A stretch of DNA of 64,000 bases from Rhodobacteraceae bacterium F11138 (lineage in GTDB: Bacteria; Pseudomonadota; Alphaproteobacteria; Rhodobacterales; Rhodobacteraceae), in NCBI GenBank assembly GCA_016521575.1, contig JAEKDP010000003.1, forward strand, positions 124,001-188,000, in the 5' to 3' direction. Positions within the stretch are counted from its first letter, which is position 1, and every line of letters starts with the position of its first letter. The position numbers and the translations under genes are program-made. The notes below the pieces were generated by a model. The model was given only the letters and a program-made list of their open reading frames with translations, was not told the DNA's origin and ran no database searches. Shown here in pieces: positions 20,377 to 29,424 of this stretch.

Positions 20377-20553
20377 TCAGCGGTCCGATGTCCGTTCAGA
20401 GCCGCCTTTCAAGACCTGATCACGTTCTCTGTTCAGCCACCAATGGCCCGAAGGCAACCAGCGACGTTCGCTGGTTTGTGCGGTTTGAGCAGGGTGTGTC
20501 TGGCCTGTTGTTCCGGTCGCTGTCATGAAACTGCGAGCATAAATTCCCAGCAT
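20377..20553 (-). CDS. Small hypothetical protein, divergent from a LysR gene
   Basis: Open frame of 58 codons starting MLGIYARSFMTATG and ending in a polar, Arg/Ser-rich tail that includes SGHWWLNRERDQVL. It is preceded by CAGGAGATCGCC immediately before the ATG, a strong and well-spaced ribosome-binding site, which is the main reason to accept it. It has no signal peptide, membrane segment or known motif. It diverges from the LysR-type regulator with about 100 bases between, the usual position of a LysR target. I do not recognise the family. Confidence 0.5.
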   Translation of the reverse strand: MLGIYARSFMTATGTTGQTHPAQTAQTSERRWLPSGHWWLNRERDQVLKGGSERTSDR

Positions 20554-20636
20554 GGCGATCTCCTGTACTGGCTGGTGTTGATGCGCTTGTTGTTGACCAA
20601 ATCGCAAAACTCTGCGACTCACTATGGTATGCAATA

Positions 20637-20653
20637 TGTAAGTGGTATTTACA
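20637..20653. promoter_or_regulatory. Candidate LysR-type operator at the regulator's own start
   Basis: TGTAA and TTACA flank a seven-base spacer; inside it is T-N11-A with dyad symmetry, the classical LysR-type binding pattern. It ends one base before the LysR ATG, where no Shine-Dalgarno is visible. A second small palindrome, TCGCA-N6-TGCGA, lies at 20602-20617 in the same divergent region. Confidence 0.4.
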
Positions 20654-20654
20654 C

Positions 20655-21524
20655 ATGGATTGGCTGACCCTGCCGCCGCTGGCCAGCCTGCGGGCCTTTG
20701 CCGCATTTGCGGAAACCGGATCGGTCGTGGCGGCGGGGCGGGCTTTGAACATCAGCCACGCGGCGATCAGCCAGCATGTGCGCAGTCTTGAGAATCGCCT
20801 GGAGACCCGGCTTGTGGATCGCTCGGGCCGCGCTCTCGTGTTGACGGAAGAGGGCCAGAGGCTTGCGGATGCGCTGATATTGGGGTTCAGCGCCATCGGC
20901 AACGCGGTTCAGGAACTGTCGGCCGCCGATGAGCAGCGTCCGTTGCATATTTCGACCACACCCACCTTTGCCGCGCTCTGGCTGATGCCCCGGCTGCCCG
21001 ATTTCCGGGCCCGCCATCCGGAAATCGATCTGGTGCTGGACCCCAGCGCACAACTGGCCGAATTTTCGCCGGGCGGTATCGACGTTGCCCTGCGCTATGG
21101 TCAGGGAAACTGGTCCGGGCTTGTATCCGAACAGCTGCTGGCCGCGCCCATGGTGATCGTCGGCGCGCCTTCGCTGTTGCGGGGGCGCACGATCGCAAGC
21201 CCGGATGACCTGGCCGAACTGCCCTGGCTGGAAGAGCTGGGCACCACAGAAGCGGGCCGTTGGCTGCGCGCCAAGGGCGTGCACCGTGGTCTTGTCGGCG
21301 GGCGGATTCAATTGCCGGGCAACCTGTTGCTGGACGCGGCCCGCGACGGGCAGGGGGTTGCCGTGATGGTGCGCCGGTTCGTCGAGCCCGATCTGCGATC
21401 GGGACGGTTGATGGCCCTGTTCACCGAAGACAGCCCGGCGGCCTATCATATTGTCACCCGTCCCGGGGTGATGCGACCGGTGGCGCGCGTCTTCCTGCGC
21501 TGGTTGCGCCGTCAAAAGGGCTGA
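20655..21524 (+). CDS. LysR family transcriptional regulator (GcvA-like)
   Basis: LysR-type regulator of 289 residues. The N-terminal winged helix-turn-helix includes LPPLASLRAFAAFAETGS and the recognition region ISHAAISQHVRSLENRL. The C-terminal periplasmic-binding-like effector domain (about 95-285) includes TTPTFAALWLMPRLPDF and GIDVALRYGQGNW, which place it in the GcvA/AmpR-like branch. The effector is unknown. The start ATG 20655 has no obvious ribosome-binding site. A likely target is the divergent small gene, with autoregulation through the palindrome covering its start. Confidence 0.9.
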   Translation: MDWLTLPPLASLRAFAAFAETGSVVAAGRALNISHAAISQHVRSLENRLETRLVDRSGRALVLTEEGQRLADALILGFSAIGNAVQELSAADEQRPLHISTTPTFAALWLMPRLPDFRARHPEIDLVLDPSAQLAEFSPGGIDVALRYGQGNWSGLVSEQLLAAPMVIVGAPSLLRGRTIASPDDLAELPWLEELGTTEAGRWLRAKGVHRGLVGGRIQLPGNLLLDAARDGQGVAVMVRRFVEPDLRSGRLMALFTEDSPAAYHIVTRPGVMRPVARVFLRWLRRQKG

Positions 21525-21630
21525 CTGCCCCAGGGCGCCGCAACGATTTGTCGCCCCGGCGAAGGGGCGGCAGCGGGTGCGGACGCTTCGCGGTTGCGAT
21601 ATGCTTAAAACAAGAGTGTCCGATGCGCTT

Positions 21631-21644
21631 TTGATTCAGGTCAA
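21631..21644 (+). promoter_or_regulatory. FNR box upstream of ccoGHIS
   Basis: TTGAT-TCAG-GTCAA matches the FNR consensus at 9 of 10 arm positions. Its centre is about 70 bases before the ccoG start, leaving a leader of about 28 bases if FnrL binds at -41.5. Confidence 0.85.
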
Positions 21645-21706
21645 GGTTTGTATCCGGCGCTTCTGTGACAACGTCGACGCCAGTGACCTGAAATCGGAGT
21701 GAGTCC

Positions 21707-23137
21707 GTGAGCAACACCGAACCAGCCCCCGGGCTTTATGCCGCAAGGGAACCGATTTTTCCCCGGCGGGTCTCAGGCCCGTTTCGCAATCTGAAATGGA
21801 TCATCCTGGCGGTCACACTGGGAATTTATTACCTGACCCCGTGGATACGGTGGGATCGCGGCCCCAGCCTGCCCGATCAGGCGGTGCTGCTGGATCTGGC
21901 AAGCCGGCGGTTCTATTTCTTCTGGATCGAAATCTGGCCGCATGAATTCTACTTTGTTGCCGGTTTGCTGATCATGGCCGGGCTGGGGCTGTTTCTGTTC
22001 ACCTCGGCGCTGGGGCGCGTCTGGTGCGGCTATGCCTGTCCCCAGACGGTTTGGACCGATCTGTTCATTCTGGTCGAACGCTGGATCGAAGGCGACCGGA
22101 ATGCGCGTCTGCGTCTGCACCGCCAGAAGAAGATGGATCTGCGCAAGGCCCGTCTGCGCGTGACCAAATGGGCGGTCTGGCTGCTGATCGGGCTGCTGAC
22201 CGGCGGGGCGTGGGTGTTCTATTTTGCCGATGCGCCCACCCTATTGCGGGATCTCGTGTCGTTGAACGCGCATCCGGTGGCCTATACCACCATTGCGGTG
22301 CTGACCCTGACCACCTTTGTGTTCGGCGGCTTCATGCGGGAACAGATCTGCATCTATGCCTGCCCATGGCCGCGCATCCAGGCCGCGATGATGGACGAGG
22401 ACACCCTGGTCGTTGGCTATCGCGAATGGCGGGGTGAGCCGCGCAAACATTCCGATGCCGCCAAGGCCGGAGCGCCGCAAGGGGATTGTATCGACTGCAT
22501 GGCCTGCGTGAATGTCTGCCCGATGGGGATCGACATCCGCGACGGGCAACAGATGGAATGCATAACCTGCGCGCTCTGCATAGATGCCTGCGATGACGTC
22601 ATGGCCAAGATCGGCAAACCCCGTGGCCTGATCGACTATATGGCGTTGTCGGACGAAAGCCGTGAACGCGCGGGTGAGCCGCCGCGCAACATCTGGCGGC
22701 ACATCCTGCGTCCGCGCACGATCATGTATACGGCCTTGTGGTCTCTGGTCGGGCTGGGGTTGCTGTTCGCGCTGTTCATCCGTCAGGATATCGAGATGAC
22801 CGTGGCCCCGATCCGCAATCCGACCTATGTTACCATGTCCGACGGTTCGATCCGCAACACCTATGATGTGCGTCTGCGCAACAAGAACGGTGAGCCGCGT
22901 CAGTTCCAGCTTTCGGTCGCCGGGGATCCGACCCTGCGGATCCAGATCGAAGGCACGCCCTACGCATCAATCGAAGTCCCGGCGGACACAGCGCTGCTGC
23001 AACGTGTATACATCGTGTCTCCGGGCGGGTCAGGACCGTCCATGTCGGCCCATACCGAGATCCGCCTGTGGGTCGAAGACCTGGGCAATGGCGACCGGGC
23101 GTATCGGGACACCACGTTCAACGGGAAAGGGAACTGA
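21707..23137 (+). CDS. ccoG: Cytochrome c oxidase accessory protein CcoG (RdxA/FixG)
   Basis: Membrane ferredoxin-like protein, 476 residues, that helps deliver reduced copper for assembly of the cbb3 oxidase. Five or so membrane helices surround two 4Fe-4S motifs, CIDCMACVNVCPMGID near residue 263 and CITCALCIDACD near 286. WCGYACPQTVWTDL near residue 106 is the NapH/FixG signature. A C-terminal Ig-like domain (about 365-476) ends the protein. The start is GTG 21707 with GGAG upstream. It is the first gene of ccoGHIS. Confidence 0.95.
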   Translation: MSNTEPAPGLYAAREPIFPRRVSGPFRNLKWIILAVTLGIYYLTPWIRWDRGPSLPDQAVLLDLASRRFYFFWIEIWPHEFYFVAGLLIMAGLGLFLFTSALGRVWCGYACPQTVWTDLFILVERWIEGDRNARLRLHRQKKMDLRKARLRVTKWAVWLLIGLLTGGAWVFYFADAPTLLRDLVSLNAHPVAYTTIAVLTLTTFVFGGFMREQICIYACPWPRIQAAMMDEDTLVVGYREWRGEPRKHSDAAKAGAPQGDCIDCMACVNVCPMGIDIRDGQQMECITCALCIDACDDVMAKIGKPRGLIDYMALSDESRERAGEPPRNIWRHILRPRTIMYTALWSLVGLGLLFALFIRQDIEMTVAPIRNPTYVTMSDGSIRNTYDVRLRNKNGEPRQFQLSVAGDPTLRIQIEGTPYASIEVPADTALLQRVYIVSPGGSGPSMSAHTEIRLWVEDLGNGDRAYRDTTFNGKGN

Positions 23138-23140
23138 GCC

Positions 23141-23599
23141 ATGGCAGAACGTGAATTCACGGGCAGACATGCGGCGATCCTGTTCGTGGGGGCCTTTGCT
23201 GTCATCATCACGGTCAATCTGGCGTTGGCTTACAACGCGGTGCGCACCTTTCCCGGTGTCGAGGTGCAGAACTCGTATGTGGCGAGCCAGGAATTCAACA
23301 CCCGGCTGGCGCAACAACAGGCTCTGGGTTGGTCGGTGCGGGCCGATGCACAGGGCGGGCAGGTGATCCTGTCGATCACGGATACGGACGGGGCTCCGGT
23401 CCGGGTTGCGGAACTGACAGCGACACTGGGGCGGGCAACCCACGTCCAGGATGATATTGATCCCGCGTTCGTCTTTGACGGCGCGGCCTATGTCGCCCCG
23501 GTTGATCTGGCACCCGGCAACTGGAACATCCGGATGGTGGCAAAGGCTGCGGACGGCACCCGGTTCAGCCAGCGCGTGGTTCTGCATGTGCGGGGCTAG
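23141..23599 (+). CDS. ccoH: cbb3 oxidase assembly protein CcoH (FixH)
   Basis: FixH/CcoH protein of 152 residues with one N-terminal membrane helix (about 11-32, ILFVGAFAVIITVNLALAY) and a periplasmic domain containing NSYVASQEFN and LAQQQALGW, both typical of the family. It is required for stable assembly of the oxidase with CcoN. Three bases separate it from ccoG and six from ccoI. Confidence 0.94.
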   Translation: MAEREFTGRHAAILFVGAFAVIITVNLALAYNAVRTFPGVEVQNSYVASQEFNTRLAQQQALGWSVRADAQGGQVILSITDTDGAPVRVAELTATLGRATHVQDDIDPAFVFDGAAYVAPVDLAPGNWNIRMVAKAADGTRFSQRVVLHVRG

Positions 23600-23605
23600 G
23601 CAAGC

Positions 23606-25786
23606 ATGAGCGCCCGTCTTCATCCGCAGCCGGCTGCGGCCTGCCCCGGATGTCTGGCGGCGCCGGTTCAGGACATCGTCCCTGCGCCCGAGGATGCCCG
23701 CATCGCGTTGTCGCTGCCGACGATACATTGCCAGAATTGCATTTCCGCCGTCGAACGCGGGTTGATGGCGCATCCCGGCGTGCAGGACGCGCGGGTCAAC
23801 CTGACCCTGAAACGGGCCATGGTGCGGGCGGATGACGGGTTGACGGCGGCAGACCTGATTCCGGTGCTCGAACGTCTGGGCTATGAGGCGCATGAACTGG
23901 ACCCCGGAGCCTTGCAGGCGACCCGCACGGACCGGGCCGGGCGCGATCTGCTGATCCGGCTGGCGGTGGCGGGCTTTGCCTCGATGAACGTGATGCTCTT
24001 GTCGGTTTCGGTCTGGTCCGGGGCCACGGACGCCACGCGGGATATGTTTCACTGGATTTCTGCGGCGATCACCCTGCCGGCCATTGGCTATGCGGCGCAG
24101 CCGTTTTTCCGCAACGCCTGGAGCGCGCTGTCGGCGGGGCGGCTGAACATGGATGTGCCGATCGTGCTGGCCATCGTGCTGGCTTTGGTGACATCGCTTT
24201 GGGAAACCGCGCTGTCCGGCGAACACGCCTACTTCGATGCGGCGCTGACATTGACGTTTTTCCTGCTGGCCGGGCGCTATCTGGATTTCCGCACCCGCGC
24301 CATCGCCCGATCCGCAGCCGAGGAACTCGCCGCGCTGGAGGTGCCCAGGGCCATTCGCATCGGCGGGCAGGACAGCCACGAGGTCGCGGTCTCGGAACTG
24401 GGAGTCGGCGATCTGGTGCTGGTGCGGCCCGGCGGGCGGATGCCGGTGGACGGGCAGGTCGTGACCGGGCAATCCGAACTGGACCGTTCGTTGCTCACCG
24501 GCGAGACCCTGCCGGTGTTCGCCGGGCCCGGGCGGGCGGTGAGTGCGGGCGAGGTCAACCTGACCGGCCCGCTGACCATAAAGGCGACCGCGGTGGGGCA
24601 GGATACCTCGCTGCACCGGATGGCGGATCTGGTGGCCATCGCGGAATCCGGGCGCGCGCATTATACGTCGTTGGCGGATGCGGCGGCCAGGCTTTATGCG
24701 CCGGGGGTGCATTTCCTGTCCGCGCTCAGTTTCGTCGGCTGGTATCTGTGGTCGGGCGATCTGCGCGTGGCCCTGAACATCGCCGCCGCCGTGTTGATCA
24801 TCACCTGCCCCTGTGCGCTGGGGCTGGCGGTGCCTGCGGTGACCACGGCGGCGTCGGGGCGGCTTTTCCGGCGCGGCATGTTGATCAAGCATGGCACCGC
24901 GCTGGAGCGGCTGGCGCAGGTGGATACGGTCGTATTCGACAAGACGGGCACCCTGACCACGGGAACGCCGGAGGTGACGAACCTGGACAGTTTTTCCCGC
25001 CAGGACCGCGCGTTGGCTCTGGCGCTGGCGCAGGGGTCCGCGCATCCCTTGTCGGTTGCGTTGACCAAAGCGATGCAAGACATGGGCATCGAACCGGCAG
25101 ACGTGCGGGATATAACCGAGCATCCGGGATATGGGACCGAAGGAACTTACCGGGGGCAAACCGTGCGCCTGGGACGTGCCGCATGGGTGGGCGCGACGCA
25201 GGGTGATCGGACAGCTGCCTGGCTTGCCGTGGGCGATGCCGCGCCCCGGGGTTTTCTGTTTACCGACAGCCTGCGACCCGGAGCAACCGAAGCCGTGGCG
25301 CGTCTGCGACAGTCGGGCAAGCAGGTGATGCTGATCTCGGGCGACAGCCCCGGGGCGGTTCAATCCCTGGCGCGGCGGCTGAAGATCGACGACTGGGCCG
25401 CCGAAGCCTTGCCGCAGGACAAGGCCGAACGGATCGCGGCATTGACCGAACAGGGCCACAGGGTGCTGATGGTGGGCGACGGCTTGAACGATACGGCGGC
25501 GCTGGCAGCGGCGCATGTCTCGATCTCGCCGGCCTCGGCGCTGGATGCGGCCCGGGTGGCGTCGGATATCGTGTTGCTGGGACAGGATCTGTCACCCATC
25601 GCCGAAGCCTGCGACACCGCGCAACGTGCGACGCGTCGCATCCGCGAGAATTTCCGCATCGCCACCCTGTACAACCTGATCGCCGTTCCCTTGGCCGTGG
25701 CCGGGCTGGCCACGCCACTGATCGCCGCGCTTGCAATGTCGGCCAGTTCGATCACGGTATCTCTGAACGCGCTGCGCCTGAGGTAG
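23606..25786 (+). CDS. ccoI: P1B-type copper-transporting ATPase CcoI (FixI)
   Basis: Copper-exporting ATPase of 726 residues that supplies copper for the CcoN active site. A short N-terminal CPGCL motif precedes a heavy-metal-associated domain with HCQNCI (about residues 41-46). The transmembrane metal site CPC lies in ITCPCALGLAV. The phosphorylation site is VFDKTGTLTTG, the actuator motif LLTGE, the nucleotide-binding HP in SAHPLSVAL and the hinge MVGDGLNDTAAL. Eight membrane helices are expected. It belongs to the slow, assembly-linked CopA2/FixI branch by its context. Confidence 0.96.
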   Translation: MSARLHPQPAAACPGCLAAPVQDIVPAPEDARIALSLPTIHCQNCISAVERGLMAHPGVQDARVNLTLKRAMVRADDGLTAADLIPVLERLGYEAHELDPGALQATRTDRAGRDLLIRLAVAGFASMNVMLLSVSVWSGATDATRDMFHWISAAITLPAIGYAAQPFFRNAWSALSAGRLNMDVPIVLAIVLALVTSLWETALSGEHAYFDAALTLTFFLLAGRYLDFRTRAIARSAAEELAALEVPRAIRIGGQDSHEVAVSELGVGDLVLVRPGGRMPVDGQVVTGQSELDRSLLTGETLPVFAGPGRAVSAGEVNLTGPLTIKATAVGQDTSLHRMADLVAIAESGRAHYTSLADAAARLYAPGVHFLSALSFVGWYLWSGDLRVALNIAAAVLIITCPCALGLAVPAVTTAASGRLFRRGMLIKHGTALERLAQVDTVVFDKTGTLTTGTPEVTNLDSFSRQDRALALALAQGSAHPLSVALTKAMQDMGIEPADVRDITEHPGYGTEGTYRGQTVRLGRAAWVGATQGDRTAAWLAVGDAAPRGFLFTDSLRPGATEAVARLRQSGKQVMLISGDSPGAVQSLARRLKIDDWAAEALPQDKAERIAALTEQGHRVLMVGDGLNDTAALAAAHVSISPASALDAARVASDIVLLGQDLSPIAEACDTAQRATRRIRENFRIATLYNLIAVPLAVAGLATPLIAALAMSASSITVSLNALRLR

Positions 25787-25790
25787 AAGC

Positions 25791-25949
25791 ATGTCGATTC
25801 TGGCCTATCTTATCCCGATTTCACTGACCCTGGGTGCGGTCGGTCTGCTGGCTTTCGTCTATACGGTGCGCAGCAATCAATATGACGACCCCGAAGGCGA
25901 CAGCCGCCGCATCCTGTCCGATGAATGGGACGATCACCCCAGACCGTGA
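25791..25949 (+). CDS. ccoS: cbb3-type oxidase assembly protein CcoS
   Basis: Short membrane protein of 52 residues that closes the ccoGHIS operon. It starts MSILAYLIPISLTLGAVG with one membrane helix (about 4-26), followed by the family-defining segment QYDDPEGDSRRIL and an acidic tail. It begins four bases after the ccoI stop. CcoS is needed for cofactor insertion into the oxidase. Confidence 0.93.
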   Translation: MSILAYLIPISLTLGAVGLLAFVYTVRSNQYDDPEGDSRRILSDEWDDHPRP

Positions 25950-26070
25950 CCGCGGCGTCGTTCCAGGGCCCGAGGTCGGTTTTGCGCGGATTTGGGTCGG
26001 ATCGATTTGGCGCGTTGGCCGGGTCTGGGCATAAACCGGGACAAACAGAGTCAAGCCGGGGAGTGGCGCA

Positions 26071-28578
26071 ATGAAAACCCAAGTCAAAGCACTGGTTGTC
26101 GGTGGCGGTGCCGTCGGAACCTCGATCGCCTATCACCTGGCCAAAGCGGGCTGGGATGACGTCATGCTGCTGGAACGCGACGAGCTGACCAGCGGCAGCA
26201 CCTGGCATGCGGCGGGTCTGTTGCCGCTGTTCAACATGTCATACGCCACCACGCATATCCACAAATACTCGGTCGATTTCTACAAGACGCTGGAAGAGGA
26301 AACCGGGCTGAACGCCGGATTTGCGGTTGTGGGCAATCTGCGTCTGGCACAGACACAGGAGCGCATGGATGAATACATGCTCTATGCCAGCACTGCCGAA
26401 ACCTGTGATGTGCCCTATGTTTTCCTGTCGCCTGACGAGATCAGGAACCGCTGGCCCCTGATCCGCACGGATGACCTGAAGGGGGCGCTGTATCACCACA
26501 CGGACGGCTATATAAACCCGGCGGATGTGACCATGGCGATGGCCAAAGGCGCGCGGCAGCGCGGTGTGTTGATCGAGCGCAAATGGCAGGCGGACGCGTT
26601 TCACTGGACTGGCGAAGCCTGGGAAGTGACCGCCACCAAGATGATTGAAAAGGGCGGCAATCTGGTGCCCTCCGACGAACAGGTCGTGATCACGGCCGAG
26701 CATGTCGTCACCGCATCCGGCAACCATGCGCAGCGCACCGCAAGGATGCTGGGCATCAAGATGCCCGCGATCCCGGTCGAACATCAGTTCATCGTGATGG
26801 ATCAGGACCCGGAACTGGTCGAATTCCGCAAGACCCACCCGGAACACCCGGTGATCCGCGATGCCGATGCGCAAAGCTATGTGCGCGAAGAACGGGGCGG
26901 CTGGATATTGGGGGTTTATGAAAAGAATGCCCCGGCGCGGTTTGAATATGGCGTGCCCGACAGTTTCCGCGCTGATCTGTTCCAGCTGGATCTCGACCGG
27001 ATCGAAGACCAGTACATGGCGATGAACCACCGGATGCCAAGTGCCGAGAATTGCGGCCTGAAGGATGATTTCAACGGGCCAATCTGTTACACGCCCGACG
27101 GCAACCCGCTGGTCGGCCCGGCCCCCGGTTTGCGCAACATGTGGCTGGCCGAGGGGTTCAGTTTCGGCATCACGGCAGCGGGCGGCACCGGCTATTATCT
27201 GGCGCAGATGATGGTGCAGGGCGAGGCCGAGATCGACATGGCGTCACTGGACCCCAAGCGGTATTCGCAAAGCTGGATGACCACCGAGTTCGCGGCGCGC
27301 AAGAACGAAGAATGCTACGACCACGTCTATATCCTGCACCATCCTGACGAAGAACGCCCGGCCTGCCGCCCGCTGCGCACGGCACCGGCCTATGACCGGC
27401 AAAAGGCCCGAGGCGCGCAGTTCGGGTTTGTCAACGGCTGGGAACGCCCGAACTATTTCGGCCCGCTGGATGCCCCGGAACATTTTGACCATGATGCGCG
27501 CAGTTTTCGCCGCGGGGGCTGGTGGCAACATGCGGTCGATGAGGCAAAGGCGATCCGAGAGGGCGTTGGCCTTATTGATGCGACGGCGTTTGCCAAACAT
27601 GCGCTCTTCGGCCCGGGCGCGACCGAATTTCTGGACTGGTTTACCTGCAACAAGTTGCCTCGGGTGGGGCGTATCAACCTGACATATGCGCTGACCGCAC
27701 ATGGCACGACGCGGACGGAATACACCATCGTCCGGTGGGCTGAGAATGAGTACTATCTTGTTTCTGCCGGTGCGTGGACGGAATACGATCAGGATTATCT
27801 GCTCAAGGCCATCGAAGACTGGAACCCGGCGAGCGACGGCAAGTGGGTGGGGGTGCAGGACGTGACCACGCAATGGGGTGTCTTTGCCATTGCCGGACCG
27901 AAGTCGCGTGATGTGCTGCGCGAGGTCATCAACGATGCCGATTGTGATACCGCGCTCAGCAACAAGCGTTTCCCGTGGCTTTCCGCGCGAAAGATCGAAT
28001 TGGGCATGTGCCCCGTGAATGCCATCCGTGTGGCCTATACCGGAGAGCTGGGGTACGAGCTGCACCACCCGATGGAAATGCAGAACTATCTGTTTGATCT
28101 GCTTGAAAAGGCCGGTGAAAAGCACGGCATGAAACTGGTGGGTGCGCGGGCGCAGAACTGGCTGCGGCAGGAAAAATCCTATCGCGCCTTCGGCACTGAA
28201 CTGGGCCGGGATGCCACGCCGCTTGAGGCGGATCTGCCCAGGTTCGTCGACCTGTCAAAGAAATTCCACGGCAAGGCCGGGATGCAGGCCAAGGGCATCC
28301 GGTCAAAATGCGTGACGCTGCTGATCGACGGGCCAGACGATGTCGACCCCTGGGGGCGCGAGGCGCTGTATCACGGGGATGAACGGGTGGGGCGGCTGAC
28401 CTCGGGGGGGTATTCGGTCGTCTTTGGGAAAAGCATCGGCATGGGCTATGTCCCGCCTGATCTGGCGGTGCCGGGAACCCGGCTGAAGGTTCGGATGCTG
28501 GACCGGCTCTGGGAGGCCGAGATCGTCGAGGACAGCCCCTATGACCCTGGAAACGAGGCGATCCGAAAAGACGTCTGA
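26071..28578 (+). CDS. GcvT-type FAD-dependent oxidoreductase (dimethylglycine/sarcosine dehydrogenase family)
   Basis: Four-part enzyme of 835 residues: an N-terminal FAD-dependent DAO domain starting ALVVGGGAVGTSIAYHL, an FAO_M linker region, a GCV_T folate-binding domain and a C-terminal GCV_T_C barrel. SGSTWHAAGLLP near residue 47 contains the histidine that carries FAD covalently in dimethylglycine dehydrogenase. GELGYELHHP and TSGGYSVVFGKSIGMGYV are T-protein signatures. It probably demethylates a methylated glycine, passing the one-carbon unit to tetrahydrofolate. The substrate is uncertain because Rhodobacterales carry many paralogues. GGGAG precedes ATG 26071; no partner genes adjoin it. 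Confidence 0.88.
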   Translation: MKTQVKALVVGGGAVGTSIAYHLAKAGWDDVMLLERDELTSGSTWHAAGLLPLFNMSYATTHIHKYSVDFYKTLEEETGLNAGFAVVGNLRLAQTQERMDEYMLYASTAETCDVPYVFLSPDEIRNRWPLIRTDDLKGALYHHTDGYINPADVTMAMAKGARQRGVLIERKWQADAFHWTGEAWEVTATKMIEKGGNLVPSDEQVVITAEHVVTASGNHAQRTARMLGIKMPAIPVEHQFIVMDQDPELVEFRKTHPEHPVIRDADAQSYVREERGGWILGVYEKNAPARFEYGVPDSFRADLFQLDLDRIEDQYMAMNHRMPSAENCGLKDDFNGPICYTPDGNPLVGPAPGLRNMWLAEGFSFGITAAGGTGYYLAQMMVQGEAEIDMASLDPKRYSQSWMTTEFAARKNEECYDHVYILHHPDEERPACRPLRTAPAYDRQKARGAQFGFVNGWERPNYFGPLDAPEHFDHDARSFRRGGWWQHAVDEAKAIREGVGLIDATAFAKHALFGPGATEFLDWFTCNKLPRVGRINLTYALTAHGTTRTEYTIVRWAENEYYLVSAGAWTEYDQDYLLKAIEDWNPASDGKWVGVQDVTTQWGVFAIAGPKSRDVLREVINDADCDTALSNKRFPWLSARKIELGMCPVNAIRVAYTGELGYELHHPMEMQNYLFDLLEKAGEKHGMKLVGARAQNWLRQEKSYRAFGTELGRDATPLEADLPRFVDLSKKFHGKAGMQAKGIRSKCVTLLIDGPDDVDPWGREALYHGDERVGRLTSGGYSVVFGKSIGMGYVPPDLAVPGTRLKVRMLDRLWEAEIVEDSPYDPGNEAIRKDV

Positions 28579-28605
28579 GCCACCGCCGGATATCGCCGCC
28601 CGGGC

Positions 28606-29262
28606 TTAGCCGGTGGGCTTTTCCAGCACAATCGCCAGGTTGTTTGCGGGCATTTCGACAACTCGGAACGGCACCAGCCCGGAGGTTTCGGCCCAGTCCA
28701 GCACGTCGAAGTCGTCCTTGTACCCGATCTGGGGATCATGGGCGGTCAGGCTGGCGTGAAACTTTGCGTCCCCCGGGCTGGTCAGTTCCCCGGCCCGCAT
28801 GAACGGGCCGTAGATCACAAATCGCCCGCCCGGCACCAGGGCATCCGCGGCTTCTGCGATGGTCAACTGCGCCTCGGGTGTCGAGATCAGGTGCAACAGG
28901 TTGCACAATACGATCAGATTCTGGTTGCCATGGTGCTGCCCCCAACCCGGCTGCGCGGCGTTCAGTTCGATGGCCGGCGCGAGATTGCCCAGGGCGGCGT
29001 CGGCGCGATAGGCGTCGATACTGGCGCGCCGCGTCGGGTCGGGATCACTGGGGCACCAGTGCAGCCCGGGCAGCTGCGCCGCAAAGGCCACCACATGCTG
29101 CCCGGTCCCGCTGGCCAGTTCCAGCGCCCGGCCGCGATCTGGCGCGACCTGTGCCAGCAAAGCACACAAGGGGTCGCGATTGCGCTGCGCGGAGGGGGCG
29201 CACAGCTTGGCCCCGTCGCCGGGCAGCGCGATGCTGGCAGTTTCTGGCGGTTGACGGATCAT
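28606..29262 (-). CDS. DUF938 family class I SAM-dependent methyltransferase
   Basis: Soluble protein of 218 residues in the DUF938 family. The SAM-binding motif I appears as ALELASGTGQHVVAFA near residue 45, with WCPSDPDPTRRASI after it and LCNLLHLIS as motif IV/post-II. FVIYGPFMRAGELTSPGD is diagnostic for DUF938. The substrate is unknown. The ATG at 29262 (MIRQPPETASI) is chosen; the open frame runs much further upstream but overlaps the divergent intergenic region without family similarity. Confidence 0.88.
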   Translation of the reverse strand: MIRQPPETASIALPGDGAKLCAPSAQRNRDPLCALLAQVAPDRGRALELASGTGQHVVAFAAQLPGLHWCPSDPDPTRRASIDAYRADAALGNLAPAIELNAAQPGWGQHHGNQNLIVLCNLLHLISTPEAQLTIAEAADALVPGGRFVIYGPFMRAGELTSPGDAKFHASLTAHDPQIGYKDDFDVLDWAETSGLVPFRVVEMPANNLAIVLEKPTG

Positions 29263-29424
29263 CGGCGCGGATCCGTCGTTGCCCGAAAGAACTGGCCTGG
29301 GCTGTGGCGGGAAACGATGGCGAGACACTTCATGGGCTGACCATGGCACAGCATGCAGGTGGCGAAAAGAGGCTCTGCGCCGCCCGTCATTCATATTGCT
29401 CCTGTCAGGGTCTTGGATCATACT

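Noticed and set aside
20602-20617. TCGCA-N6-TGCGA palindrome as a separate operator
   Set aside because: Five-base arms are common by chance; mentioned only with the stronger dyad at the LysR start.
23030-25516. 828-codon open frame opposite ccoH and ccoI
   Set aside because: Antisense artefact with strongly biased composition; cco genes are certain.
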